A stretch of 64,000 bases of DNA from Pseudomonas fluorescens (GTDB lineage: Bacteria; Pseudomonadota; Gammaproteobacteria; Pseudomonadales; Pseudomonadaceae): the NCBI RefSeq assembly GCF_902498195.1, contig NZ_CABVIY010000003.1, positions 62,001 to 126,000 of the forward strand. The letters are read 5' to 3'. Below the pieces are notes generated by a model. That model was given only the letters and a program-made list of their open reading frames with translations. It was not told where the DNA came from and searched no databases. How positions within the stretch are numbered: the first letter of the stretch is position 1; each line of letters begins with the position of its first letter. The translations under genes were made by a program, and so were the position numbers. This document shows positions 54,881 to 63,060 of the stretch, piece after piece.

Positions 54881-54957
54881 GTAGGAGCTGCCGAAGGCTG
54901 CGATCTTTTGATGTTGATCTAAAAAATCAAAAGATCGCAGCCTTCGGCAGCTCCTAC
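54881..54957. repeat. Repeat family 2, between puuB and puuR
   Basis: GTAGGAGCTGCCGAAGGCTG and opposite CAGCCTTCGGCAGCTCCTAC, ATCAAAAGATCGCAGCC core. Confidence 0.88.
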
Positions 54958-55077
54958 AGCAACACCAACAAACGTGATTTAATAGCCGCCTTTCACGTTT
55001 CCGGGACCGGAAAACGGCGTGATCCGCGCCTGCACTCCACCCCCATTACCCTTAAGTACCAAGCACATAAGGCTGTC

Positions 55078-55626
55078 ATGGATACGGGCTCACGACTCAA
55101 ATTAGTACGCGAAAGCTACAAACTGTCCCAGCGCGAGCTGGCCAGGCGTAGTGGCGTCACCAATGCCACCATCTCGCTGATCGAGCAGAACCGCGTCAGC
55201 CCATCGGTCAGTTCCCTGAAAAAACTGCTCGAAGGCATCCCCATGTCCCTGGCGGACTTCTTCACCTTCGACCAGCCGCCACGCGAACACCAATACGTCT
55301 TCCGCGCCAGCGAACAACCCGACCTCGGTCGCCACGGCCTGCGCCTGCTGCTGATCGGCGCTTCCGTCCCGAGCCGGCAAATGCGTTTGTTGCGCGAGCA
55401 ATACGCGCCGGGCGCCAGCTCCGGTGAAGAACCGATCGTGCATTCGGAAGGGGAAGAGTGCGGGTTAGTGACGCGCGGCACGGTCGAATTGACGGTGGAC
55501 GGGCAGGTGAGTGTGCTCGGTGCCGGAGACGGGTATTACTTTCCGACGACGTTGCCGCACAAGTTTCGCAATATCGGCCAGGATGAGGCGGAGATCATCA
55601 GCGCGAACACACCGGCGAACTTCTGA
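55078..55626 (+). CDS. puuR: PuuR-type regulator (XRE HTH + cupin)
   Basis: 182 residues from the ATG at 55078. The XRE HTH is LKLVRESYKLSQRELARRSGVTNATISLIEQNRVSPS (8-44), joined to a C-terminal cupin (HSEGEECGLVTRGTVELTVDGQ, GDGYYFPTTLPHKFRN). PuuR represses putrescine utilisation genes and is released by putrescine. A degraded second copy of its 3' end lies at 56577-56830. Confidence 0.92.
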   Translation: MDTGSRLKLVRESYKLSQRELARRSGVTNATISLIEQNRVSPSVSSLKKLLEGIPMSLADFFTFDQPPREHQYVFRASEQPDLGRHGLRLLLIGASVPSRQMRLLREQYAPGASSGEEPIVHSEGEECGLVTRGTVELTVDGQVSVLGAGDGYYFPTTLPHKFRNIGQDEAEIISANTPANF

Positions 55627-55741
55627 GGTTGGGTTGGGTTGGTTTGGGCTATTGCTTAATCAGATAAGTTGCGAAAGTAAAGCCTAGTGCATTGCGCGTA
55701 CGTGGATTTTATGTGGGACTTATTTAGCTAAAGGGGCTTCC

Positions 55742-56515
55742 ATGTTTGAGCAAGTGTTTGGGTCGATAAGAAGTCAAATTGATGAACGGTTATCAAATCC
55801 GCTCGCCGGAAGTTTTCTCCTTTCTTGGTGCTTGTGGAACTATAAGTTTTTCGTCATTCTTTTTTCGGCGGAAGGTGTGGCAAAAACCTTTGAACTTATA
55901 GATGCTATTGTGTTTCCAGATGCGCAGAGTGTACTGTTAAAAGGCTTTTTTTGCCCGTTGATAACATCTGTTCTGTATATATTTATTTATCCCTATCCTG
56001 CAAAATATGTTTATGAGTTTTCTCGGACAAGACAAAGAGAAATTGCGGAAATTAAAAGAAGAATCGAGGAAGAGACTCCGCTGACAATAGAGGAGTCCAG
56101 AAGGATTAGGTCTGAGTTGGCGAGAATTGAGGCGGAGTATGAAGAGCGATTAGATAAAAAAGATAGAGAAATTGAGCGGCTGAAATCACAAGTTGCCAAT
56201 GCTAGTCCTGATGTATCGGATTTGGAGGTAGAAGTTCCTTCTGATAAATTTGCCTCTATTGAACCGAGTCAGCTTAATATTCTGCGTCTTATTGAGAAGC
56301 TTGATGGAAAAGGGCCAGAAAAAACCGTAATAAAAAATAATGCTCACTCGCAAACAAAAACTGAGTTTGATCTCGGTGAGTTGGTGCGCAAAAAATTACT
56401 TGAGCGAAGCTATAGAGGTGGGATTAGTGATTATGTCTACACTTTTACCCATGAAGGGCGTAGTTATCTTTTAGCCCATTCAGATGAGTCTGACAAAGCT
56501 TTTGAAAAAGTATAA
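55742..56515 (+). CDS. AT-rich hypothetical membrane protein with coiled coil
   Basis: 257 residues in DNA much richer in A/T than the flanks, which suggests acquisition. Order of parts: a short N-terminal amphipathic region; two hydrophobic segments (FLLSWCLWNYKFFVILF, about 26-42, and ITSVLYIFIYPYPAKYVY, about 72-90); a long charged helix or coiled coil (about 90-150, EIKRRIEEE, EAEYEERLDKKDREIERL); then a C-terminal part that could be a winged helix (LRLIEKLDG, LVRKKLLER, YVYTFTHEGRSYLL). The likely topology puts a signalling or DNA-binding-like end in the cytosol. No family recognised. It lies between puuR and the decayed puuR tail. Confidence 0.65.
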   Translation: MFEQVFGSIRSQIDERLSNPLAGSFLLSWCLWNYKFFVILFSAEGVAKTFELIDAIVFPDAQSVLLKGFFCPLITSVLYIFIYPYPAKYVYEFSRTRQREIAEIKRRIEEETPLTIEESRRIRSELARIEAEYEERLDKKDREIERLKSQVANASPDVSDLEVEVPSDKFASIEPSQLNILRLIEKLDGKGPEKTVIKNNAHSQTKTEFDLGELVRKKLLERSYRGGISDYVYTFTHEGRSYLLAHSDESDKAFEKV

Positions 56516-56576
56516 GTTCCACGGCTCATTATCTAGGGTCAAAAAAGAGTCAGGCCAACTTTCATTCTTTAGTTCA

Positions 56577-56830
56577 AGTCGGTAAATGGGTTTGTTGCGC
56601 GAGTAATACGCATCGGGCGCGAGTATCGGGGAAGAGCCGATCATGGCTTTAAAGGCGAGGAGTGCGGGCTTGTGACACTTGTCAAGGTTGAGCTCACCGT
56701 TGATGGGCAGATTAGCGTGCTCAATGCGGGCGATTGCTATTACTTCCCGACGACGTTGCCGCACCGGTTTCGCAATATTGGGTAGGATGAGGCGGAGATT
56801 ATCAGCGCGAACATGCCGACGAACTTCTGA
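56577..56830 (+). pseudogene. Decayed duplicate of the puuR 3' end
   Basis: The DNA aligns with the last 245 bases or so of puuR (55374-55626), including TTTGTTGCGCGAG, TTCCGACGACGTTGCCGCAC and the shared ending GAACTTCTGA. It contains in-frame stops (for example at the TAG near 56783) and small indels, and lacks the HTH part. The copies flank the AT-rich gene at 55742, so it may record an insertion through duplication or homologous exchange. Confidence 0.8.
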
Positions 56831-56873
56831 TAGCACTCCGTCCCCGGACTGCAGTGCCTTTCAAGGAATGAAC

Positions 56874-57851
56874 ATGCCATTGACCGCCGAAGAGTTGGTC
56901 AGGATCGCAATGACCAACCCGATCAACGCAGCCATCACCTCACGCCTGCCATCACTGGGCCTTGATCAATGCATGCTCACCGCCGGCTGCCTGTTCCAGG
57001 CCGTGTGGAATCAGCAGTCGCACCGGTCGGCCGACTGGGGCATCAAGGATTACGACATTTTCTACTTCGACAGGGACCTGTCATGGGAAGCCGAGAACGA
57101 AGTGATCCAGTCGGCCCGGCACCTGTTCCAGGATCTGGACGCCAATATAGAAATCCGCAACCAGGCCCGCGTACACCTCTGGTACGGCCAGCGCTTTGGC
57201 AAGCCCTACCCCGAGCTCCAGTGCGCCAAAGACGGCATTGATCGCTACCTGATTGCGGGTAACCAAGGACGGGCGATCGACAGTGTTTTCAATTTCTCTT
57301 CGGCCACTTCGATTCTGGGTAATGGCGGACAGTCGACGTATGGTGCGGCCAGCGCCTTTCTTGACGCCGCCCATGAGGCATTGTTCCCCCAGGCGGCCAG
57401 GGTACTGACGGTCAATTGGGGGGTGTGGGGCGATGTCGGAAAACTGCGCGATAACTACCAGCGAATGCAGGTACTTAAAGCCAGTGGCTTGAACAGCCAC
57501 AACAGTGAGCAGGGTTTGCTTTTTATCCGCCAGTTACTAGCCGGCCCATCCTGTATCGCTGGCTTCATGAATATTGACGCCAAGGTACTGGGCGAAAGAT
57601 CTTGGGTTTGTGCACGGTTCCTGGAGCAGTTGGTGAAGTTTCGGCGTTTTCCGGGATGGCGCACGACACTTACTTTTCGGACTTGGGAATCAACTTCCTC
57701 AACTATCGCCACAGCACTGAGGTGCGCAGGATACATCGGCATTGGTCACCCGCGACGGACTGATCGACTACTTGCTGGCCCACTACGCTCGATGGTGCGT
57801 CCCCCCCTTCGCACTCTTCGGCCACAGTCTGGGCGGGCGTATCGCGTTTGA
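56874..57851 (+). pseudogene. Chimeric ORF: nucleotidyltransferase N-terminus fused to PKS KR remnant
   Basis: The first about 128 residues (MPLTAEELVRIAMTNPINAA to GIDRYLIAGN) are a DUF925-type nucleotidyltransferase that is cut off before its C-terminus. The frame then runs into polyketide-synthase ketoreductase text from about codon 131: VFNFSSATSILGNGGQSTYG with the active-site Ser and Tyr, AASAFLDAAHEALFP, and VNWGVWGDVGK. The KR lacks its NADP-binding half. After about 57610 the frame loses sense. The start at 56874 has AAGGA six bases before it. The junction at about 57255-57270 marks one edge of the foreign region. Confidence 0.8.
57656..57763 (+). pseudogene. ACP-domain remnant of the PKS terminus
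   Basis: A 35-codon stretch in another frame reads AHDTYFSDLGINFLNYRHST, which resembles the D-x-x-F-x-D-L-G-x-x-S phosphopantetheine site of acyl carrier proteins. The serine position is Phe, and the rest is lost. It lies between the KR and thioesterase remnants, in the normal KR-ACP-TE order. Confidence 0.55.
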
Positions 57852-58323
57852 GTTCCAGTGGGTGCTGGAACAAACGCGGGGGCTCAAAGCCGTGCGCTTG
57901 TTCGTCAGCGGATGCCTGGAACCTGAACGGTTTGCCGAGGCCATGCGTATCCGCGAGCGGGATCTGAGCGATTCAACCTTATTGCGGGTGCTAGCAGGTC
58001 TGGGGGGAACACCACCGGAATTGATGGCCAATCCGGCACTGATGGACGCGGCACTGCCTATGATCAGGGCCGATTTTCAGTTGGCTATAAACCTTTCGAA
58101 AAGCGCCGTCACTCCTGTTTCCGTGCCTATCGATCTGTTGCTGGGCAGCCAGGACAAGGTCACCAGTCTCTTCGAAGACTATCCAGGCTGGACACGTCAT
58201 ACCTCCCGTGGATGCCAGGTGTCAGTCATTGAGGGGGATCATTTTTTTATTCGTTCCCAAGCAATATCGGTCGCCAGACTGGTGGGGCAAAAACTGCAGG
58301 AGTTTGCATTGAATGAGGGTTGA
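57742..58323 (+). pseudogene. Truncated type II/TE-domain thioesterase
   Basis: 193 residues of an alpha/beta thioesterase that lacks about the first 50-60 residues, including the HGG oxyanion segment. The nucleophile GHSLGG is present (PFALFGHSLGGRIAFEF), and the Asp (GSQDKVTSL) and His (EGDHFF) of the triad are kept. The apparent start is a TTG. TE domains release or proofread polyketide/NRPS chains. The stop overlaps the next gene start (ATGA-like overlap). Confidence 0.78.
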
Positions 58324-59230
58324 ACCTGAGGTGCAGGATTGGTTGGACAGCGGTGGTTGGCCATTGCATGTTATCGGTCAGCGGATGATCGAACGGGCAC
58401 AACATGAGCCGGCCTGTTCCTACCGCTGGTGCATTTACGATGTGCTTCGCGGCACTCGTCATGCGTTCAATGAGCACGCCCGTGTTCCCGCCTCTAGTAC
58501 CCGCAAGCTTTACATCTTGGTTGCAGTGCTGCTGCTGATTGAACATGGAGAGCTGGCGCTGAGCGACAGCGTCTTGGTGGATAACCAGAAAGCAGGCGAT
58601 CAACGTTGTGGCGGGCTTTGGTTGCTGGACAGCCCTCGGGCATTCACCGTGGCGGAACTGCTCAAGTTGATGATGGGATTAAGTGACAACGTTGCGACGT
58701 TTTATCTTGTGGACCAGCTCGGTCTTGAGCGTCTGAACGCGTTGTCGACTCTATTGGGGCTGTCCGGGACCAGGCATTTGTCGGCGGTGCCGAGTCAGGC
58801 GTTGACTGCCGATCATCCACTGAGCGCCGTCAATACAACCACAGCGTCGGATCTGGTGACGGCCCTGTCGATACTAGTCGAGGGTGCAAACAGCCGCTTA
58901 CCTGCCGGTGGGGCTTTTATCCGCCGGGAGTTATGCGAGTTTGGCCTGAACTGCATGCGCGCACAGCAGGACACCACTGCCATCAGGAGTTGGCTCACTG
59001 ATGTGGACCAGGTTGGTGACAAACATGGTATCGGCTACCGCAATTACAACAACGTCGGTTACCTGGCCCCCGAAGGCGCAGTGAAGATCATTTTTTCGAT
59101 CGTCGTCGACGACTTGCATCTCATTGAAGGCACCATGCCGGCTTTTGCACATGCTAGGGATTTCATCGCCCTGTTTTCCCGTCTACTGGATGACAGCATC
59201 AAGCTTAAAGACCCCTATAAGGAGCTTTGA
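58313..59230 (+). CDS. Class A beta-lactamase-like serine hydrolase in the PKS remnant
   Basis: 305 residues, full length. Motifs: Ser-x-x-Lys in ASSTRKLYILVA, Ser-Asp-Asn in GLSDNVATFYLVDQLGL, and K-[T/S]-G-like DKHGIGYRN. No signal peptide, so a cytosolic hydrolase or acyltransferase role is more likely than drug resistance. The ATG is inside the thioesterase end, and the methyltransferase gene follows one base after its stop, so this is a translationally coupled operon. Such hydrolases occur in some polyketide/NRPS loci. Confidence 0.85.
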   Translation: MRVEPEVQDWLDSGGWPLHVIGQRMIERAQHEPACSYRWCIYDVLRGTRHAFNEHARVPASSTRKLYILVAVLLLIEHGELALSDSVLVDNQKAGDQRCGGLWLLDSPRAFTVAELLKLMMGLSDNVATFYLVDQLGLERLNALSTLLGLSGTRHLSAVPSQALTADHPLSAVNTTTASDLVTALSILVEGANSRLPAGGAFIRRELCEFGLNCMRAQQDTTAIRSWLTDVDQVGDKHGIGYRNYNNVGYLAPEGAVKIIFSIVVDDLHLIEGTMPAFAHARDFIALFSRLLDDSIKLKDPYKEL

Positions 59231-59231
59231 A

Positions 59232-59990
59232 ATGGTCCATTCACTCGCCGCTGCCTACGTCAACAAATCTGAAGTTTATGACAGTGCCAGACCTTCCTAT
59301 CCGCAAGAGGCCATCCTGTTCATCCATAGTCAGCTCGATTTATCGCTTGGATTGCCAGTGCTGGATGTCGGGTCGGGAACCGGGATACTGACTCGGCAAC
59401 TGGCGGCTACCGGCATGCCGATGATTGGAATAGAACCTGACGCAAACATGCTGGCCAAGGCCAAAGCAAACAACGGGCAGCCAAGCGCAAATTACCGTTC
59501 CGGAACGGCCGAACAACTGGGTGCTGCTCCGTGCTCGGTAACGGCGCTGGTGTGCGGGCAATCCTTTCACTGGTTCGAACCAGGCAAGACCCAGGCTGAA
59601 TTCCGACGGGTGCTGGCGACCGACAATCCAGTGATCCTCATCTGGAATATACGCAGCCCCGACTGCGATGAGTTTCACCGTGCTTACGAACAATTGCTGA
59701 ACGATGCCTTCGAACGTTATGCCGAGACGTTGCAAATCGACGAAGCCTTGGAAAGCCGGATCCAGCAGTTTTTTCCCGGTCCCTACGAGGAACGCACGTT
59801 CCACAATAGTCAACAGCTGAGCGAGTCGGGTCTGCTTGAAAGAACCCTGTCCTGTTCCTATGCGGCGCAGCCAGGAACACTCGAATATCGTACGGCCAGC
59901 AACGCCCTGAACGCCTTGCATCAGGAGTACCAGCAAAACGGCCTTGTCTCACTTAACTATAAAACGCGTGTGGTCTATGGACGTATTTAA
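59232..59990 (+). CDS. Class I SAM-dependent methyltransferase-fold protein
   Basis: 252 residues from the ATG at 59232, seven bases after GGAGC. SAM-binding motif I is PVLDVGSGTGILTRQLA (about 42-58), then GIEPDANMLAKA and the YDSARPSYP region at the N-terminus. Most members methylate small molecules, but two known enzymes of the same fold, AzeJ and VioH, cyclise SAM to azetidine-2-carboxylate; I cannot tell which activity applies. It is intact and coupled to the serine hydrolase gene and overlaps the MFS gene start by 14 bases. Confidence 0.85.
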   Translation: MVHSLAAAYVNKSEVYDSARPSYPQEAILFIHSQLDLSLGLPVLDVGSGTGILTRQLAATGMPMIGIEPDANMLAKAKANNGQPSANYRSGTAEQLGAAPCSVTALVCGQSFHWFEPGKTQAEFRRVLATDNPVILIWNIRSPDCDEFHRAYEQLLNDAFERYAETLQIDEALESRIQQFFPGPYEERTFHNSQQLSESGLLERTLSCSYAAQPGTLEYRTASNALNALHQEYQQNGLVSLNYKTRVVYGRI

Positions 59991-60206
59991 CCGGATGGGC
60001 CTGAGTCGGTTGTTCAGCGGTTCGGCACTGGTAGTGCCGCTGTCGTTTTTCCCGACGTTGGCACGCGCCGCTTTTCTTTCCTACTTTCTGATTTTTCTGA
60101 AGGAGCGCTTCGACCTTTCGGTGGATCAAATCGGGCTGTTTGCCGGCGGGTTTATTCTCCTGAGTTCAGTGTCCAGCCTGGTGTTTGGCTCGGTACTGGA
60201 CGGGTT

Positions 60207-60353
60207 GAGTCTCAAAGCCTTGACGGCAACCAGAATAAAGATCAGCGCCGATGCGCTGCAGAACAGCAATGGCGAAACACCTTGGCGATTCAGCCACAGT
60301 CCGATCAGCGGCCCCAATGCATACGCGGTGTTGGTAAAGGTGTATTTGTCACC
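60207..60353 (-). other. Inverted segment inside the MFS gene
   Basis: Minus-strand frame with clear MFS TM5-6 text (LGPLIGLWLNRQGVSPLLF, SASALIFILVAVKALRL) lying within a plus-strand MFS gene. A 5-base inverted pair TTGGT (60331-60335) and ACCAA (60351-60355) is near the right edge. Confidence 0.8.
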
Positions 60354-60773
60354 AATGCGCTGACTTCGATCCTGTTGCAATACCAAATCGGTCGCAGGGT
60401 GGCTGCTGAACGATTCAGATACTGGACCTGCGGCTGCATTCTGGCGTTCGTGATCGGGCTGATGGGATTTGCTTTCTCCAGCACCCTCTATTTATGGGGC
60501 TTGTTCACTGCCATCTTTACGGTGGGAGAAATCATCATTCAGCCATTGGAGTTTTTCTACATCACGCGTATCGCACCGGCGCACATGGCTGGGGTCTACT
60601 ACAGCTCGCAAAACATCACGTACCTGGGCGCGGCGTCGACGCCGGTGGTCTGTGGTTTTATTCTTGCCGACTTCAATCCGCTGTATTTTTTTGTTGTACT
60701 TGTTGGCGTTGCTGATGGTCGGCGGTGTGATTTTTTATGTAGAAGGGGGCAAGTTAATCCGACCGGAAACAAA

Positions 60774-60797
60774 ACAGCCCCTGGCAAGTGGGGCTGT
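60774..60797 (-). terminator. Terminator of the prolyl-tRNA synthetase gene
   Basis: ACAGCCCC / GGGGCTGT stem with an eight-base loop; on the minus strand it is followed by TTTTGTTT, 14 bases after the stop at 60811. Confidence 0.8.
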
Positions 60798-60810
60798 TGG
60801 TGATCAGGGA

Positions 60811-62301
60811 TCAATATGACTTTGCATAGAGTGCCCAGAGTCTGGTGGGCTGACCCGTAAACAAACAGGTAGCTGCAGCCTTGGGCTGAACCAGTGGAAT
60901 ACAGCGAACAGTTACACCCAGTTCGCTGATGGTCTTCTCAACTCTTTCGTCATCAATGAAAGGCGCGAGAACGAATGTATTGAGTTTGTCTTTGCGCTTG
61001 AGTGCTTGCTTAAAGTCTTCGAGGGTGGTGACAGTCTTTGTATTGTAGAATAGTTTCTTTTTGGCACTTTCAAGCATGCCTATCTGGATAGTCTTCAGAA
61101 TTTTTGACACGTCTTTTACAAAAATATTGATGTCCACATTCAAGATTTTCTTACTGCTGTCTCTGCAGGAATAAGTGACCATGTTCTGTTCCAGTTCCTT
61201 TATCCCGACTTCGACCCGAACAGGCACACCGCGCTTGATGTGATACCACTTTTTTTCGCCGCCATTCATGTCCCGCTTATCTACGCTAGCACGCAGGTTT
61301 TGCCCGTTCAGTCTTTTTCGGGAGATCTGCTTTTGCAACTTATCGCAGTAGGCATGGATAGCTTCGGCATCCTGCACACCGCGTACGATCGGAACAATGA
61401 TGACTTGCGTCGGTGCCACCAGCGGTGGCATCACCAGGCCGTCGTCATCGCCATGGGCCATGATCATTGCACCAATCAATCGTGTGGAAACGCCCCATGA
61501 AGTGGTCCAAGCCAGTTCTTTTACCCCTTCCTTGTTAACAAAGCGGATGTCTGATGCCTGGGCAAAGTTTTGTCCCAGGAAATGTGAGGTCCCCGCTTGC
61601 AAGGCCTTGCCGTCCTGCATCATCGCTTCGATGGTGTAGGTATTGACGGCGCCCGGGAAACGTTCCCATGAGCACTTTTCGCCCTTGATTACTGGTATGG
61701 CCAAGTGTTCGACAGTAAACCGCTCATAGATATCCAGCATCTTCAGCGTCTCGTCCAAGGCCTCTTCACTGGAGGCGTGAACGGTGTGGCCTTCCTGCCA
61801 CAGAAACTCTGAGGTGCGCAAGAAGATCCTTGGACGCATTTCCCAGCGCAGGACGTTGGCCCACTGGTTGATGAGTAGCGGCAAATCCCGATAACTTTGC
61901 ACCCATCGTGAAAAGGAGGCACCGATCACCGTTTCGCTGGTAGGCCTGATGATCAAAGGCTCTTCCAGTTCGCCTGCAGGAGTGAGTTTTCCATCTGCTG
62001 TCTGTTCCAGGCGGTGATGGGTTACAACTGCGCACTCCTTGGCAAAACCATCGACATGTTCTGCTTCTTTTTGAAAAAAGGATAAGGGGATCAAAAGTGG
62101 GAAATATGCGTTCGCGTGGCCTGTATCTTTGAATTTTTGATCAAGCTCTCGTTGAATCTGCTCCCATATGCCATAGCCCCAAGGGCGAATGACCATGCAA
62201 CCTCTAACGGGAGAGTTTTCCGCTAGTTCAGACTGGCTGATGACTTGTTGATACCATTCGGAGAAATTTTCACTTCTTGTGGGTGATATAGCGTTTTTCA
62301 T
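60811..62301 (-). CDS. proS: Archaeal/eukaryotic-type prolyl-tRNA synthetase
   Basis: 496 residues, full length for the archaeal/eukaryotic-type ProRS. Class II signatures: RPTSET (119-124), motif 2 RWEMRP and FLRTSEFLWQEGH (152-172), proline-loop AGTSHFLGQNFA (236-247), motif 3 VSTRLIGAMIMAHGDDDG (271-288). The protein lacks the large INS editing domain of the roughly 570-residue bacterial ProRS normally found in Pseudomonas, and it ends in the conserved C-terminal Tyr (LYAKSY). The gene is AT-rich and stands alone on the minus strand next to decayed biosynthetic genes. A second ProRS could be a resistant target (inference) or simply an acquired duplicate. Confidence 0.93.
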   Translation of the reverse strand: MKNAISPTRSENFSEWYQQVISQSELAENSPVRGCMVIRPWGYGIWEQIQRELDQKFKDTGHANAYFPLLIPLSFFQKEAEHVDGFAKECAVVTHHRLEQTADGKLTPAGELEEPLIIRPTSETVIGASFSRWVQSYRDLPLLINQWANVLRWEMRPRIFLRTSEFLWQEGHTVHASSEEALDETLKMLDIYERFTVEHLAIPVIKGEKCSWERFPGAVNTYTIEAMMQDGKALQAGTSHFLGQNFAQASDIRFVNKEGVKELAWTTSWGVSTRLIGAMIMAHGDDDGLVMPPLVAPTQVIIVPIVRGVQDAEAIHAYCDKLQKQISRKRLNGQNLRASVDKRDMNGGEKKWYHIKRGVPVRVEVGIKELEQNMVTYSCRDSSKKILNVDINIFVKDVSKILKTIQIGMLESAKKKLFYNTKTVTTLEDFKQALKRKDKLNTFVLAPFIDDERVEKTISELGVTVRCIPLVQPKAAATCLFTGQPTRLWALYAKSY

Positions 62302-62499
62302 AATGCACCGGTTTTTTTAAAAGACAGCGTGTGATTTGAGATTGGTATTTTGTGGGTATATGTATATTTTTTGAGGTTTGAAATTTCAAGGGGTCATATA
62401 TTTTTGTTTGATCTTTCGGAAAATTCTTTCAGGCAGATCCATTTTTTTGTAAGACTCTTTCATTTTATTTACGACGTTTGAATACAATAAACGTTGCCT

Positions 62500-62760
62500 G
62501 ACGAAATCATCGGTTTGCGCAAACACGGCACCACCCTGATCGGCGACACCCTCAGTGAAGGCGAAACCCTGGGCTTGGCCGGGATCCCGCACTTCGCTTC
62601 GGATCTATTCCGTTGCGTACGTTTGAAGGATCCGCTGAAATCCAAGCAGCTGAGCCGGTGCCTGTAACAATTGGCCGAAGATGGCGCGCCCCAGATTCTC
62701 TTCTCGGAGCGCAGCAACGACATCGTCCCCGGCGCCGTTGGTGTGCTGTAGTTCGGTTAG
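62500..62760 (+). pseudogene. Fragment of prfC (peptide chain release factor 3)
   Basis: Plus-strand frame [20 protein letters not shown], then [20 protein letters not shown] and LAEDGAPQILFSERSNDIVP, GAVGVL. This is the domain II-III part of RF3 with in-frame stops (TAA near 62665, TAG near 62748). The G domain and the C-terminus are absent. The functional prfC should be elsewhere; this scrap marks the right side of the rearranged region. Confidence 0.82.
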
Positions 62761-62844
62761 CCAGAGGCAAAGGGTGTCGCTATATACGGTGGTGTTAGAG
62801 GACGACGGTTCTGAAATCGCCTCCTACTCGATTCTCGCATCAGG

Positions 62845-63060
62845 TCACTGCGTGTCAGCTTTCTCAAACCCTCGCTGCTCAATCACGCTAAAAACGTCGA
62901 GCATATCCTGCAGCAGGATTCAGCTGATGTTTGTCACGGAGTTGATGTCGTTTTCGGCGTAGTCGGGGAGGCTAGTGCAGGCCATGAGGTGCAGGTATCG
63001 GAGGACGGCGTTGAGGCGTTCGCTGATTCCGTTGTGGAGCTCGCGGATGGGGCTTGGTTG
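62845..63060 (-). pseudogene. Degraded short Pseudomonas hypothetical gene
   Basis: Minus-strand text IRELHNGISERLNAVLRYLH and LMACTSLPDYAENDINSVTN, one in-frame stop, then ILLQDMLDVFSVIEQRG to the terminal stop. The start is missing. It looks like the tail of a short protein of the kind common in Pseudomonas, but I cannot name the family. Confidence 0.4.

Larger units (their letters stand above)
59977..60819 (+). pseudogene. MFS exporter broken by internal inversion, deletion and frameshift
   Basis: The N-terminus is normal (MDVFNRMGLSRLFSGSALVV, TM1-2, VFGSVLDG). From about 60207 to 60353 the coding sense lies on the minus strand, where it reads MFS text (GDKYTFTNTAYALGPLIGLW, TM5-6). From about 60335 the plus strand resumes with KGVFVTNALTSILLQYQIGR (TM7) to TM12. 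TM3-4 are missing. A run of seven T at 60686-60692 then shifts the frame; the true end continues LALLMVGGVIFYVEGGKLIR. The gene cannot make a normal transporter as it stands. Confidence 0.85.

Noticed and set aside
25274..54957. CRISPR-like array or mobile-element ends from the many short repeats
   Set aside because: The repeats are palindromic doublets scattered singly between genes, with no regular spacing or spacers; they fit REP and a second intergenic repeat family.
60207..60353. An active phase-variable invertible switch in the MFS gene
   Set aside because: No long flanking inverted repeats and no adjacent recombinase were found, and TM3-4 are missing with a frameshift downstream, so flipping could not restore the gene.
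62500..62760. Programmed stop or readthrough in prfC
   Set aside because: The frame lacks both the start region and the end of RF3 and has more than one stop; it is a fragment, not a regulated gene.
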